From NCBI GenBank assembly GCA_021372675.1, contig JAJFTZ010000121.1, positions 1 through 54,708 of the forward strand: a DNA stretch of 54,708 bases, in the 5' to 3' direction. Shown in pieces: positions 7,593 through 15,326 of the stretch. The stretch comes from Eubacteriales bacterium (GTDB taxonomy: Bacteria > Bacillota > Clostridia > Christensenellales > CAG-138). The notes beneath the pieces were generated by a model. It saw only the letters and a program-made list of their open reading frames with translations, was not told where the DNA came from and did not search any database. The stretch's first letter is position 1, and each line of letters begins with the position of its first letter. A program made the position numbers and the translations under genes.

Positions 7593-9881
7593 ATGGGCGC
7601 AGTAGGAAAAAGCGTCACCCGCGTGGACGCAGCCGATAAAGTAACGGGCCGCGCAAAATACACCGACGATATGGCCGATAAGCGGGCGCTTATCGCCAAG
7701 GTATTCCGCTCCACCATCGCGCACGGCATGGTGAAGCGCCTCGATACGTCCGAGGCGGAAAAGATAGAGGGCGTCGTAAAGATCGTCACCTGCTTCGACG
7801 TGCCCGACATCCTCTTCCCGACCGCGGGGCACCCGTGGTCCACCGACCCGCACCATCAGGACGTGGCGGACCGGCTACTGCTAAACAAGCACGTGCGCTA
7901 CTACGGCGACGACGTGGCGGCCGTGATCGCCGAAAACGAGGTGGCCGCCAACCGCGCCATCCGCGCCATCAAGGCCGAATATGAGGAATATCCCTTCGTG
8001 CTCGACCAGATCGAGGCCATGCAGGACGGTGCGCCGCAGCTCCACGACCAATTTAAAAACAACATCCTCGGAAGCTCCGGCTACGAGGAGGGCGATTTTG
8101 ACGAGGCCATCAAAGAGCCCGGTCTCATCTGCGTGGATAAGTGGTACGACACCCCCATGGTGCAGCATTGCCACATCGAAAACCACATCTGCTACGCCTA
8201 TGAGGAGGCAAACAAGATCGTGGTCGTTTCCTCTACGCAAATACCGCACATCGTGCGCCGCGTGGTGGGGCAGGCGCTCGGCCGCCCGTGGGGCAGCGTG
8301 CGCCTCATCAAGCCCTACATCGGCGGCGGCTTCGGCAACAAGCAGGACGCGCTCTACGAGCCGCTTTGCGCGTACCTCAGTACGCAGGTGGGCGGGCGTC
8401 TGGTGAAGCTCGATATGACGCGCGAGGAGACCTTCATCTCCAACCGCGTGCGCCACGCCATACGCTACCACCTCGTTTCCTACGTGCGGCCCGACGGCAC
8501 CTTCGTGGCGCGCAAATGCGACGCTTATTCCCAGCAGGGCGCGTACGCCTCCCACGGTCACGGCATCGCCGCCAAGGGTATCTCCGCGTTCAAGCAGATT
8601 TACAAATACGAAAAAGCCTGCCATGCGCATGCCTATACGGTTTACACCAACACCCCCTCGGCGGGCGCGATGCGCGCCTACGGCATCCCGCAGGTGACCT
8701 TCGCGCTCGAAAGCCACGTGGAGGATATCGCCAAGGCGTTGGGCATAAAATCCATCGACCTCCGCCGCAAAAACATGATGGACGTGGGCTATTACGACGC
8801 CTTCTCCAAAAATACGAACTGGTTCGACTCACTCAACCAGTGCATTGATAAGGGCAAAGAATACATCGGCTACGACGAAAAGATGGAGCGCTACGCGAAT
8901 CAGGTTGGCCCCGTCCGCCGCGCGGTGGGCATGGCTATCTTCTGGTACAACACCGCCGTATGGCCGATTTCTCTCGAATCCTCCTCCTGCCGCATGATTT
9001 TAAACCAGGACGGCTCGGTGCAGGTGCAGCTTGCGGAGACCGAGATAGGCCAGGGCGCGGACACCGTGTTTGCGCAAATGACCGCCGAAACGCTCGGCAT
9101 ACCGTTTGAAAACGTGCACATGATCTCCGCGCAGGATACCGACATCACCCCCTTCGGCACGGGCGCTTACGGCTCCCGCCAAACCTACGTGGGCGGCATG
9201 GCGGTACGCGAAACCGCCCTGAAGCTGAAGGAGCGCATCCTCGAATATGCGCAGCACCTCACCCGCATGCGCGCCTACGACATCGACATCGTGGAGGGCA
9301 AGGTCGTTCATAAGCCCGACGGCAAGGCGCTTATGACGCTTGGCGAGCTCGCCACCGAGGCGCTTTACAGCACGAACCGCTCCGAGCACCTCACGGCCGA
9401 ATGCACCTCGCAATGCAAATCGAACGCCTATTCGTTCGGCTGCTCCTTCGTGGAAATCGAGGTCGATATCCCCCTTTGCAAGATCACCGTGCTCAACGCC
9501 GTGAACGTGCACGACTGCGGAAAGCTCATCAACCCCGCCCTCGCGAAAGCGCAGGTGCACGGCGGCATGAGCATGTCGCTCGGCTACGGGCTTTCCGAAC
9601 AGCTTTTGTTCGACCAAAAAACCGGCAAGCCGCTCAACGGCAACCTTTTAGACTATAAGCTCCTGACCGCGCTCGACCACCCGCATCTTGAGGCGCAGTT
9701 CGTGGAAAACTACGAGCCCACGAGCGCGTACGGCACCAAGGCGCTCGGCGAGCCGCCCGCCATCTCGCCGGCGCCCGCGATCCGCAACGCCGTCCTCAAC
9801 TGCACCGGCGTGGCCATCGACAAAGCCCCCCTGAACCCGCACATCCTGTTCGCGCGCTTCAGGGAAGAAGGGCTCATCTAA
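7593..9881 (+). CDS. xdhA: Xanthine dehydrogenase, molybdopterin-binding subunit
   Basis: Large subunit of a three-part molybdenum hydroxylase, 762 aa, close to E. coli XdhA in length. The N-terminal aldehyde-oxidase/xanthine-dehydrogenase a/b hammerhead begins with DKVTGRAKYTDD. The molybdopterin domain has IGGGFGNKQD, MRAYGIPQ (substrate-side Arg), GQGADTVFAQM and the C-terminal ALGEPP with the presumed catalytic Glu. It is a cytoplasmic enzyme oxidising hypoxanthine or xanthine with water as oxygen source. A GGAGG ribosome site lies 8 bases before the ATG. Purine neighbours on both sides support xanthine as substrate, although related hydroxylases for other purines cannot be excluded. Confidence 0.9.
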   Translation: MGAVGKSVTRVDAADKVTGRAKYTDDMADKRALIAKVFRSTIAHGMVKRLDTSEAEKIEGVVKIVTCFDVPDILFPTAGHPWSTDPHHQDVADRLLLNKHVRYYGDDVAAVIAENEVAANRAIRAIKAEYEEYPFVLDQIEAMQDGAPQLHDQFKNNILGSSGYEEGDFDEAIKEPGLICVDKWYDTPMVQHCHIENHICYAYEEANKIVVVSSTQIPHIVRRVVGQALGRPWGSVRLIKPYIGGGFGNKQDALYEPLCAYLSTQVGGRLVKLDMTREETFISNRVRHAIRYHLVSYVRPDGTFVARKCDAYSQQGAYASHGHGIAAKGISAFKQIYKYEKACHAHAYTVYTNTPSAGAMRAYGIPQVTFALESHVEDIAKALGIKSIDLRRKNMMDVGYYDAFSKNTNWFDSLNQCIDKGKEYIGYDEKMERYANQVGPVRRAVGMAIFWYNTAVWPISLESSSCRMILNQDGSVQVQLAETEIGQGADTVFAQMTAETLGIPFENVHMISAQDTDITPFGTGAYGSRQTYVGGMAVRETALKLKERILEYAQHLTRMRAYDIDIVEGKVVHKPDGKALMTLGELATEALYSTNRSEHLTAECTSQCKSNAYSFGCSFVEIEVDIPLCKITVLNAVNVHDCGKLINPALAKAQVHGGMSMSLGYGLSEQLLFDQKTGKPLNGNLLDYKLLTALDHPHLEAQFVENYEPTSAYGTKALGEPPAISPAPAIRNAVLNCTGVAIDKAPLNPHILFARFREEGLI

Positions 9882-9899
9882 GGGAGGGGAAGAAATCAC

Positions 9900-10781
9900 A
9901 TGTACGACATCAAGGCCCTGTACGAGGCGACTTCCGTACAAAACGCCATCGAGCTTTTGCTCGCGCACCCCGGGGCGAAAATACTCGCGGGCGGCAGTGA
10001 CGTGCTCATCAAACTGCGCGAAGGCCACCTCGCGGGCGCGGAGCTTGTGAGCATTTACGGCCTCGACGAGCTTCGCGGCGTTTCCCTCGACCCCGACGGG
10101 ACGATCCGCATCCTCCCGCTCACGAGCTTTTCGCACATCACGGCCAGCCCCATCATCGCCGAGCACATCAAGGTGCTGGGCGAAGCGGTAGATATGGTGG
10201 GCGGCCCGCAGATACGCAACATCGGCACCATCGGCGGCAATACCTGCAACGGCGTGACGAGCGCGGACTCCGGTTCCACCCTCACCGCCTACGACGCCGT
10301 GATGGAGCTTACCGGCCCCGAGGGCGTGCGGCGGCTCCCCATCCGCGAGTTCTACGTAAGCGCGGGCAAGGTCGCCCTAAAACCCGCCGAGCTTTTGACC
10401 GCCATCCTTATCAAAAAGGAAAGCTACGTAGGCTACAAGGGCCATTACATCAAGTACGCCATGCGCAACGCGCTCGACATCGCAACGCTCGGCTGCTCGG
10501 TGAACGTGAAGCTCTCCGCCGGTAAAAAAACCGTGGACGACGTGCGCGTCGCCTACGGCGTAGCCGGGCCCGTCCCCATGCGCGCCCCCTCCGCGGAGGC
10601 CGAGGGCCGCGGCAGGCCCGTTTCCGAGGAAACCATAGCGGCCGTCGGCAAGGCGGCGCTTGCGGACGTGAACCCGCGCACGAGCTGGCGCGCCAGCAAG
10701 GAATTCCGCCTGCACCTCGTGGAGGAGCTTACCAAGCGCGCCATGCGCGAATCCATTTTGCTTTCGGGAGGTGCACTCTGA
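9900..10781 (+). CDS. xdhB: Xanthine dehydrogenase, FAD-binding subunit
   Basis: Middle subunit, 293 aa, passing electrons from the iron-sulfur clusters through FAD to the acceptor. The FAD_binding_5 motifs are intact: AKILAGGSDVLIKLREG near residue 30, and GGPQIRNIGTIGGNTCN near residue 100. A CO_dh_flav_C-type tail follows. The gene starts 18 bases after xdhA behind GGGAGGGG, and its stop overlaps the xdhC start by one base, indicating fixed stoichiometry. Confidence 0.92.
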   Translation: MYDIKALYEATSVQNAIELLLAHPGAKILAGGSDVLIKLREGHLAGAELVSIYGLDELRGVSLDPDGTIRILPLTSFSHITASPIIAEHIKVLGEAVDMVGGPQIRNIGTIGGNTCNGVTSADSGSTLTAYDAVMELTGPEGVRRLPIREFYVSAGKVALKPAELLTAILIKKESYVGYKGHYIKYAMRNALDIATLGCSVNVKLSAGKKTVDDVRVAYGVAGPVPMRAPSAEAEGRGRPVSEETIAAVGKAALADVNPRTSWRASKEFRLHLVEELTKRAMRESILLSGGAL

Positions 10782-11272
10782 TGCAGTATAAGCACATCCA
10801 TTTCACCCTCAACGGCAAGCCTTCCGAGGCCGTGATCGACGTGCGCGCCTCCTTGACCGATCTGTTGCGCAACGACTTCCGCATGACTTCCGTGAAGAAG
10901 GGCTGCGAGGTGGGCGAGTGCGGCGCGTGCACCGTGCTCGTGAACGGCGAGGCCTTCAACTCCTGCATCTACCTCGCGGTTTGGGCCGACGGAAAGGACA
11001 TCCGCACCGTGGAAGGGCTTCTCGCCCCCGACGGCACGTTAAACGACCTCCAGCAAAACTTCGTGAACGAGGCCGCCGTGCAATGCGGCTTCTGCACCCC
11101 CGGCTTTTTGATGACCGCCACCGCCATTTTGGAAAGCGGCAAGGAATATACACGCGACGAGCTGAAAAAGCTCTTAAGCGGCAACCTGTGCCGCTGCACC
11201 GGCTACGAAAACATCGTTACCGCCGTGGAAAAGACGATGAGGGAACGGTTACTTTTCTTAAAAGAAAAGTAA
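10781..11272 (+). CDS. xdhC: Xanthine dehydrogenase, 2Fe-2S subunit
   Basis: Small iron-sulfur subunit of 163 aa. An N-terminal plant-ferredoxin-like fold binds one 2Fe-2S cluster (GCEVGECGACTVLVNG), and a C-terminal helical domain binds the second (QCGFCTPGF and LCRCTGY). All eight expected cysteines are visible. A strong AGGAGGTG-like site inside the end of xdhB (TCGGGAGGTGC) precedes the ATG. It closes the unit; a bidirectional terminator follows about 45 bases later. Confidence 0.93.
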   Translation: MQYKHIHFTLNGKPSEAVIDVRASLTDLLRNDFRMTSVKKGCEVGECGACTVLVNGEAFNSCIYLAVWADGKDIRTVEGLLAPDGTLNDLQQNFVNEAAVQCGFCTPGFLMTATAILESGKEYTRDELKKLLSGNLCRCTGYENIVTAVEKTMRERLLFLKEK

Positions 11273-11317
11273 CCAAAAGAATTTTATGCTAGGGATTATG
11301 AAATAAACTTTGCATGC

Positions 11318-11345
11318 AAAAGCGCCCCGAAAGCGGGGCGCTTTT
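11318..11345. terminator. Bidirectional intrinsic terminator between xdhC and the NifX-like gene
   Basis: AAAAGCGCCCCG, loop AAAG, CGGGGCGCTTTT: a perfect 12-bp stem with T tracts in both orientations, serving the convergent xdh and nifX-like units. Confidence 0.9.
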
Positions 11346-11391
11346 GACATGCTGCGGCTGGAATCATGTAGGGGTAAATCGACCTTAGTCC

Positions 11392-11808
11392 TTAGTCCTT
11401 GCAGCCACCCTCGTGCTCCCCGCAGGAGCCGTGGTGGTGTTCGCCGTGATGGTGTTCTCCATGATGGTGTTCGCCGTGATGCTCGCATGCCACATCGGGA
11501 TCGTACTTCAGCCTTTTGGCGAGCAGATCAGCGACCGCCTCGTCCGCATCGCCGGAAACGCCGCCGTAAAGCGTGATACCCGCCTCCGCCAGCGCCCTTT
11601 TGGCGCCCGCGCCGATGCCGCCGCATATCAGCGTATCGGCGCCGATTTTTTTGAGGATGTCCGCCAGCGCGCCGTGCCCGCTGCCGTTGGTGTTAACGGT
11701 GGTGGCTACCGTTACCTCGCCGTTTTCCACGTCGTAAACCTTAAAACGTTCCGTATGCCCAAAATGCTGAAATATGTTACCGTTTTCATACGCTACCGCG
11801 ATCCTCAT
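11392..11808 (-). CDS. NifX/NifB-type Fe-Mo cofactor-binding-fold protein with His-rich tail
   Basis: 138 aa. Residues 1-105 match the dinitrogenase iron-molybdenum cofactor family (Nitro_FeMo-Co fold): MRIAVAYENG, FGHTERFKVYDVE, TLICGGIGAGAKRALAEAGI. These are small proteins that bind metal-sulfur cofactors; most members outside nitrogen fixation have no proven role. The tail (about residues 108-138) is a GEHHH repeat ending in Cys/His residues, a likely metal-binding or storage segment. The ATG overlaps the DUF134 stop (ATGA). A much longer in-frame ORF upstream is only the shadow of that gene. A link to molybdenum handling for the adjacent hydroxylase is my inference. Confidence 0.85.
   Translation of the reverse strand: MRIAVAYENGNIFQHFGHTERFKVYDVENGEVTVATTVNTNGSGHGALADILKKIGADTLICGGIGAGAKRALAEAGITLYGGVSGDADEAVADLLAKRLKYDPDVACEHHGEHHHGEHHHGEHHHGSCGEHEGGCKD
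11428..11472 (-). repeat. Three 15-bp tandem repeats encoding the His-rich tail
   Basis: Units GCCGTGGTGGTGTTC, GCCGTGATGGTGTTC and TCCATGATGGTGTTC (plus-strand spelling), followed by a partial fourth copy. Each encodes a GEHHH-like block. Confidence 0.8.
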
Positions 11809-12194
11809 TCTTTTCTCCTCTCCTTCTGATGCGCCGTTCCTTCCCGATCCGCCTCTTTCGGGCACCGCCCATGCCGGCAGCCCCGCCCGCAGCATCCGTC
11901 CCTGTGCTCGCAAACGCGGTATTCCCCGCCTTCTATCACAAGGGGCGCGCCGTTGACGATGCATGCCGCCAGCTTTTTTCTCGCGCCTGCGTAAATTGCC
12001 TGCGCGGTCGTTCTCGCGATCTCCATTTGGTCGGCGCATTGCTCCTGCGTCAAGCCCTCCAAATCGATCAGACGGATCGCCTCGTATTCGTCCACCGTCA
12101 TTTTGATGGGGTCGCCACGCTCTATGCCTCCCGCGCCAAAGTCGGTATAACGCGGCATCGTACAGACCCTGCGCCACTTTCGCGGTCTCGGCAT
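11805..12194 (-). CDS. DUF134 family predicted DNA-binding protein
   Basis: 129 aa. The N-terminus MPRPRKWRRVC and the helix-turn-helix-like segment MTVDEYEAIRLIDLEGLTQEQCADQM followed by ARTTAQAIY are the signature of DUF134, a family of presumed transcription regulators. It usually neighbours NifX/NifB-type cofactor genes, as here. The C-terminal 40 residues are Cys/Arg-rich (CEHRDGCCGRGCRHGRC) and may bind metal. The ribosome site GGAGGTG precedes the ATG. Autoregulation of this two-gene unit is plausible but untested. Confidence 0.85.
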   Translation of the reverse strand: MPRPRKWRRVCTMPRYTDFGAGGIERGDPIKMTVDEYEAIRLIDLEGLTQEQCADQMEIARTTAQAIYAGARKKLAACIVNGAPLVIEGGEYRVCEHRDGCCGRGCRHGRCPKEADREGTAHQKERRKE

Positions 12195-12235
12195 AGCATC
12201 ACCTCCCGTACCGTTATCGGCATATGCTATTTACT

Positions 12236-12264
12236 ATTGTGCGCGCGTTTCTGTCATATGTCAA
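12236..12264 (-). promoter_or_regulatory. Sigma-A-like promoter of the DUF134-NifX unit
   Basis: Consensus TTGACA, a 17-base spacer and CACAAT on the minus strand; predicted start near 12229. Two CATATG hexamers (12221-12226 and 12255-12260) bracket the region and could be operator halves. Confidence 0.5.
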
Positions 12265-12316
12265 TAATTCTTTGAAATTTTATGGAGCGGGCACATCAAA
12301 ACCGCTGTAAGGAACG

Positions 12317-12970
12317 TTACTTTTTCCGTTTTGCCATGGCGAGAAGCAGGCCGAGCACGATGGACAGCGCGGCGGAAAGAAATACGCGGTAGCTTGGCTC
12401 CAGCAAAAAGGTGACGGTGTGCGCGGGTATCCAAAACAAGGGAATGGCGCGGAACACCACAGCCTCGGCAAAGCCCGCCCAATCCACCGCCCTTACGGCC
12501 CGCATGGGGTTTAAGTTTTTTTCCGCAAAGAATTGCTCGATCATGGTATCGGTAATGCGGTGAAACGCCATCATCGCCACGCCGAACGTCGCGTTCATCA
12601 GTACGCTTGTGAACAGCGCCGTCAAAAACGGGCTGTCTTTGCCGGGGAGCAGCCCCGATGCCTGCACGGCGGCTACGCCGCCCGCGTATACGGGCATCAG
12701 CAAGGTGAGCATCAGGCCGATTGTTCCCCATACGGCCGCCTTTGCCCACACGCCTTTGGGGAAGGCAAACCTGCCTGCCGCCACCTTGGAAGCGAGCACC
12801 TCGCCCGTGGTCGCCAATAGCGCAAACTTCAAAAAGCCCATAAGGTAGGGCATTGCGGCCGTATATTCCAAAAAAACGGCCCTGCTCGACGGAAAAACAA
12901 GCACCGCCGCCATACAGAGCGGCACAAAAATCACCATAGCGGCAGCAAGCCGCCCCGTTTTCGGTTCCAT
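12317..12970 (-). CDS. Multi-pass membrane protein of unknown function
   Basis: 217 aa with about five hydrophobic segments (roughly residues 8-26, 37-54, 75-95, 117-137 and 190-212). Charged tails KAVAAGRF and AKRKK suggest cytoplasmic loops and a cytoplasmic C-terminus. I do not recognise the family; the WIPAHTVTFLL segment recalls Mpv17-type proteins only weakly. The start lies one base beyond the stop of the hydrolase-GNAT gene, so the two are co-transcribed and probably coupled. No function is assigned. Confidence 0.7.
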   Translation of the reverse strand: MEPKTGRLAAAMVIFVPLCMAAVLVFPSSRAVFLEYTAAMPYLMGFLKFALLATTGEVLASKVAAGRFAFPKGVWAKAAVWGTIGLMLTLLMPVYAGGVAAVQASGLLPGKDSPFLTALFTSVLMNATFGVAMMAFHRITDTMIEQFFAEKNLNPMRAVRAVDWAGFAEAVVFRAIPLFWIPAHTVTFLLEPSYRVFLSAALSIVLGLLLAMAKRKK

Positions 12971-12971
12971 T

Positions 12972-14459
12972 TCAGCTCTCCCCCAGTCGCATCTTCAGCA
13001 GCACGCCCTCTTCATACACCTCGGCCGCGGCGAAGCCCAAGCTTTCATACAGCCGCCGCGCCGCGTGGTTTCTGCGGTTCACGCCGATCGTAAGCTCCTT
13101 TGCGCCGCGTTTTTTCAAATACCCGATGCCGAAGCGCAGCAGTATTTTACCGTAGCCGCGGCCTTGGAAGCGGCGGTCTACAAGCAGAAAATCGATGCGG
13201 TATTCCTCCTTTTTCCCGTTTGCTCTCAGCGCGATCAGGCCGATGGGGCGGTTCCCCTCCACGAGCACGAACGGCTTGAGATATGGGCGCTCAACGTAGC
13301 AGATCGCGACGCAGCTCTTTGCATCCGGCACGAATTCCATCTGCTCCGGTTCTATTTCAAGCCGCATCGCGCCGTAGCCATAGCGCTTGCCGCAGCTCAC
13401 CACGCGCGGCGCACGCGGGAAAGTGGACGCCGCCTCCACCTCGCGGCGGAGCTTGGGGCAGAACGCCTCGTAGCTGCCGCCCACATACTCGCCGCTTTGC
13501 TCCTCGTTAAAAAGCACGATATGGCCCGATGCGCTTTCCTGCGAAAAATAAAGGAAGGGAGCACCCGCGGCGAAGCCCGCGTCGGCATCCGCCACATAGG
13601 TGCCGTCCGCGTCGGAAAATCCTATGCCGATGCCCTCCGCGCTCATTTTGAGCGCGTTCTTCCACGTGGCCTTGCTTAAGAGCGCGCCGCTCATAAACGC
13701 GGCGAGAAGCTTTTCCATATCGCCGAGCGTGGTGGTAAACGCAGGCAGCGGCGCGTCCTCCGGCATACGCACGAGCGTTTTGCCGCTGATTCGCCCGTAA
13801 TAGGCGGTATCCCCCGCGCGGCCCTCCACGGTTTCGCGCATGCCGAGCGGATCGAGCACGCGCGCCTTGAGGCAGTCGAACAGCCGCATTTGGGAGGCGC
13901 GCTCGATAAGCTCCCACAAAAGCACCTGCTCCGAGGGGTTCATCCCCATATCCGTACCGGGTTTGAATGCGAGCTCCTCGCCGCCGATCTCCGTAAGGAG
14001 CCGCGCGAAGCCCACGCGCTCGGAGGAGAGAAGCCTCTCGCGCGCGAAGCGGGCCTCCGCGCTGAGCGCGCGGTGCGCCTCGTCCGCGTCGAGCCGCTTG
14101 AACCACTTGCGGGCGAGATAGTCCGGCACGCCGGAGCTCCCTTGGAAAAGCTGGCGTACCGTGATGCTTTTCGCGTGTTTATACTCGGGCAGAAACCTAT
14201 CGAGCGTGTCGTTTAAGCCGAGCTTTTTTTCGTCCGCGAGCGTTAAAGCGCACAGCGCCAGAAGATAGCGCGCGCGAAGGTCGAACGCGAAGCGCGCGTC
14301 AAGCCCCATGGGCGTTCCCTTTTCCCTGTCCTTATAGCCGTAGGCCGCGCGGAACAGCGCTTCGCCGTTTTTGTAAACGCCCACGACGCAGGACGCGTCG
14401 CGCTGCTTCGCGAGCGCGTCGACACGCGCCCTCAGGCCCTCGGTATCGTATGGTTTCAT
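12972..14459 (-). CDS. Degenerate beta-lactamase-like domain fused to GNAT acetyltransferase
   Basis: 495 aa, two domains. Residues 1-340 follow the class C beta-lactamase/serine hydrolase fold: a CVVGVYKNGE strand, KLGLNDTLDRFLPEY, ITVRQLFQGSSGVPDYL, and PLGMRETV. At the place of the catalytic SxxK motif the protein reads FDLRARYLL, so both Ser and Lys are missing and hydrolysis is unlikely. Residues 350-495 form a GNAT domain with the acetyl-CoA loop RRFQGRGYGKILL and the typical ending NHAARRLYESLGF. The gene starts at an ATG preceded by GGAGGCGCT. No signal peptide is seen, so the protein is cytoplasmic. Substrate unknown. Confidence 0.78.
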   Translation of the reverse strand: MKPYDTEGLRARVDALAKQRDASCVVGVYKNGEALFRAAYGYKDREKGTPMGLDARFAFDLRARYLLALCALTLADEKKLGLNDTLDRFLPEYKHAKSITVRQLFQGSSGVPDYLARKWFKRLDADEAHRALSAEARFARERLLSSERVGFARLLTEIGGEELAFKPGTDMGMNPSEQVLLWELIERASQMRLFDCLKARVLDPLGMRETVEGRAGDTAYYGRISGKTLVRMPEDAPLPAFTTTLGDMEKLLAAFMSGALLSKATWKNALKMSAEGIGIGFSDADGTYVADADAGFAAGAPFLYFSQESASGHIVLFNEEQSGEYVGGSYEAFCPKLRREVEAASTFPRAPRVVSCGKRYGYGAMRLEIEPEQMEFVPDAKSCVAICYVERPYLKPFVLVEGNRPIGLIALRANGKKEEYRIDFLLVDRRFQGRGYGKILLRFGIGYLKKRGAKELTIGVNRRNHAARRLYESLGFAAAEVYEEGVLLKMRLGES

Positions 14460-14476
14460 AGCGCCTCCGTTGTAAA

Positions 14477-14510
14477 AGAAATGCCCCTTTCGAGCCGTGA
14501 AAGGGGCATT
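14477..14510. terminator. Intrinsic terminator or attenuator after csrA
   Basis: ATGCCCCTTTC/GAAAGGGGCAT forms an 11-bp stem (14481-14491 with 14499-14509), followed by TTCTTTT on the minus strand and TTTTTATAT on the plus strand. It ends the csrA unit. It also falls between a candidate promoter (14534-14562) and the hydrolase-GNAT gene, so it could attenuate that gene. Confidence 0.75.
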
Positions 14511-14533
14511 TTTATATGCTCGGATGTACCGTA

Positions 14534-14562
14534 AGTATAGCGTGGCAGGCCGGGCCGCGCAA
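14534..14562 (-). promoter_or_regulatory. Candidate promoter of the hydrolase-GNAT/membrane protein pair
   Basis: TTGCGC, a 17-base spacer and TATACT on the minus strand, directly after the csrA stop. Confidence 0.45.
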
Positions 14563-14571
14563 GCCCGCGTC

Positions 14572-14844
14572 CTAGCTTTCGCCGGGAACCTCGCCTTGCG
14601 CCGTTTCTTCCGGCGCCTTTTGCTGCGCCGCGGCCGCCGCGAAAAACAGCCTTACGTCGGGCGCGTTGATGGCGGACTTGTTGGTTTCGATGGTCGCGTC
14701 CATCAACTCCTTGCGGAAGATTCTTGTCTCCTTGGGCGCGGTGATGCCGATGCGCACGCGGTCGCCCTCGACGCTCAAAATCTCCACGGAAATATCCTTG
14801 CCGATGAAGAGGACTTCACCTGCCTTGCGTGACAGCACCAGCAT
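14572..14844 (-). CDS. csrA: Carbon storage regulator / translational repressor CsrA
   Basis: Small dimeric RNA-binding protein that blocks translation by covering GGA-containing leaders; in Firmicutes its main target is flagellin mRNA. Residues 1-55 are canonical (MLVLSRKAGEVLFIG, IGITAPKE, ATIETNKSA). The 90-aa length includes an Ala/Glu-rich tail of about 25 residues beyond the RNA-binding core. The start lies 29 bases inside fliW, giving tight coupling to its antagonist. It is the last gene of the sigma-28 flagellar unit. Confidence 0.95.
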   Translation of the reverse strand: MLVLSRKAGEVLFIGKDISVEILSVEGDRVRIGITAPKETRIFRKELMDATIETNKSAINAPDVRLFFAAAAAQQKAPEETAQGEVPGES

Positions 14845-15301
14845 TGGCTTTTCCCTCCCCGATCAGTTTTTGCATGATGATATCGTAGATGGGAAAGCGC
14901 AGCGGAAGCGTTGCGGCGTCTATGACAAGCTGCTTTCCTATGCCGCGCTTGGCGTTGATGACGATGGGCGAGGCGAGGTTGGCCGTCATCTTTTTGACGT
15001 CCTCCGGGATCACGACCACGCACAGGATCAAAAGGTCGTCCGGGGCCTCGAGGTTCAGGTCGGAAAGCTCGTTTTCGCGCACATCCACATAATAATCGCC
15101 GATCAGCTCGAACGGGATCACCACCGGCAGCGCGATGTGCTTATTCTCGATGGATTGCAGCCACAACAGCGGCTTGTTTTCCTCCGTCTCCAAGAGGATA
15201 AAGCTTCGAAGCTCCTCGAAGCCCGGTATCCCGTTAGGAAAACGAAGGGTCTTTTTATCCTTCAGCTCGAAAATGCCGAAGCGTTCCGTTTCGATTAACA
15301 T
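14816..15301 (-). CDS. fliW: Flagellar assembly factor FliW
   Basis: Protein antagonist of CsrA that also binds flagellin, so that flagellin translation is matched to export. The 161-aa sequence has the family motifs FGIFELKDKKTLRFPNGIPGFEEL, and PLLWLQSIE. LLILCVVVIPEDV and a C-terminal PIVINAKRGIGKQLV stretch complete it. It overlaps csrA and follows the DUF6470 gene, the same fliW-csrA order as in Bacillus. The flagellin gene itself is not in this window. Confidence 0.95.
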   Translation of the reverse strand: MLIETERFGIFELKDKKTLRFPNGIPGFEELRSFILLETEENKPLLWLQSIENKHIALPVVIPFELIGDYYVDVRENELSDLNLEAPDDLLILCVVVIPEDVKKMTANLASPIVINAKRGIGKQLVIDAATLPLRFPIYDIIMQKLIGEGKANAGAVTQGR

Positions 15302-15326
15302 AGTGCTTACTTGTCCTCCCCCTAAG

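Noticed and set aside
11809-12177. In-frame upstream extension of the NifX-like gene to 261 codons.
   Set aside because: The extra part overlaps the DUF134 gene in another frame; the start at 11808 has a ribosome site and matches the family N-terminus.
12317-12970. Assignment of the membrane protein to the Mpv17 family.
   Set aside because: Only one short segment is reminiscent and the membrane topology does not clearly agree, so no function was given.
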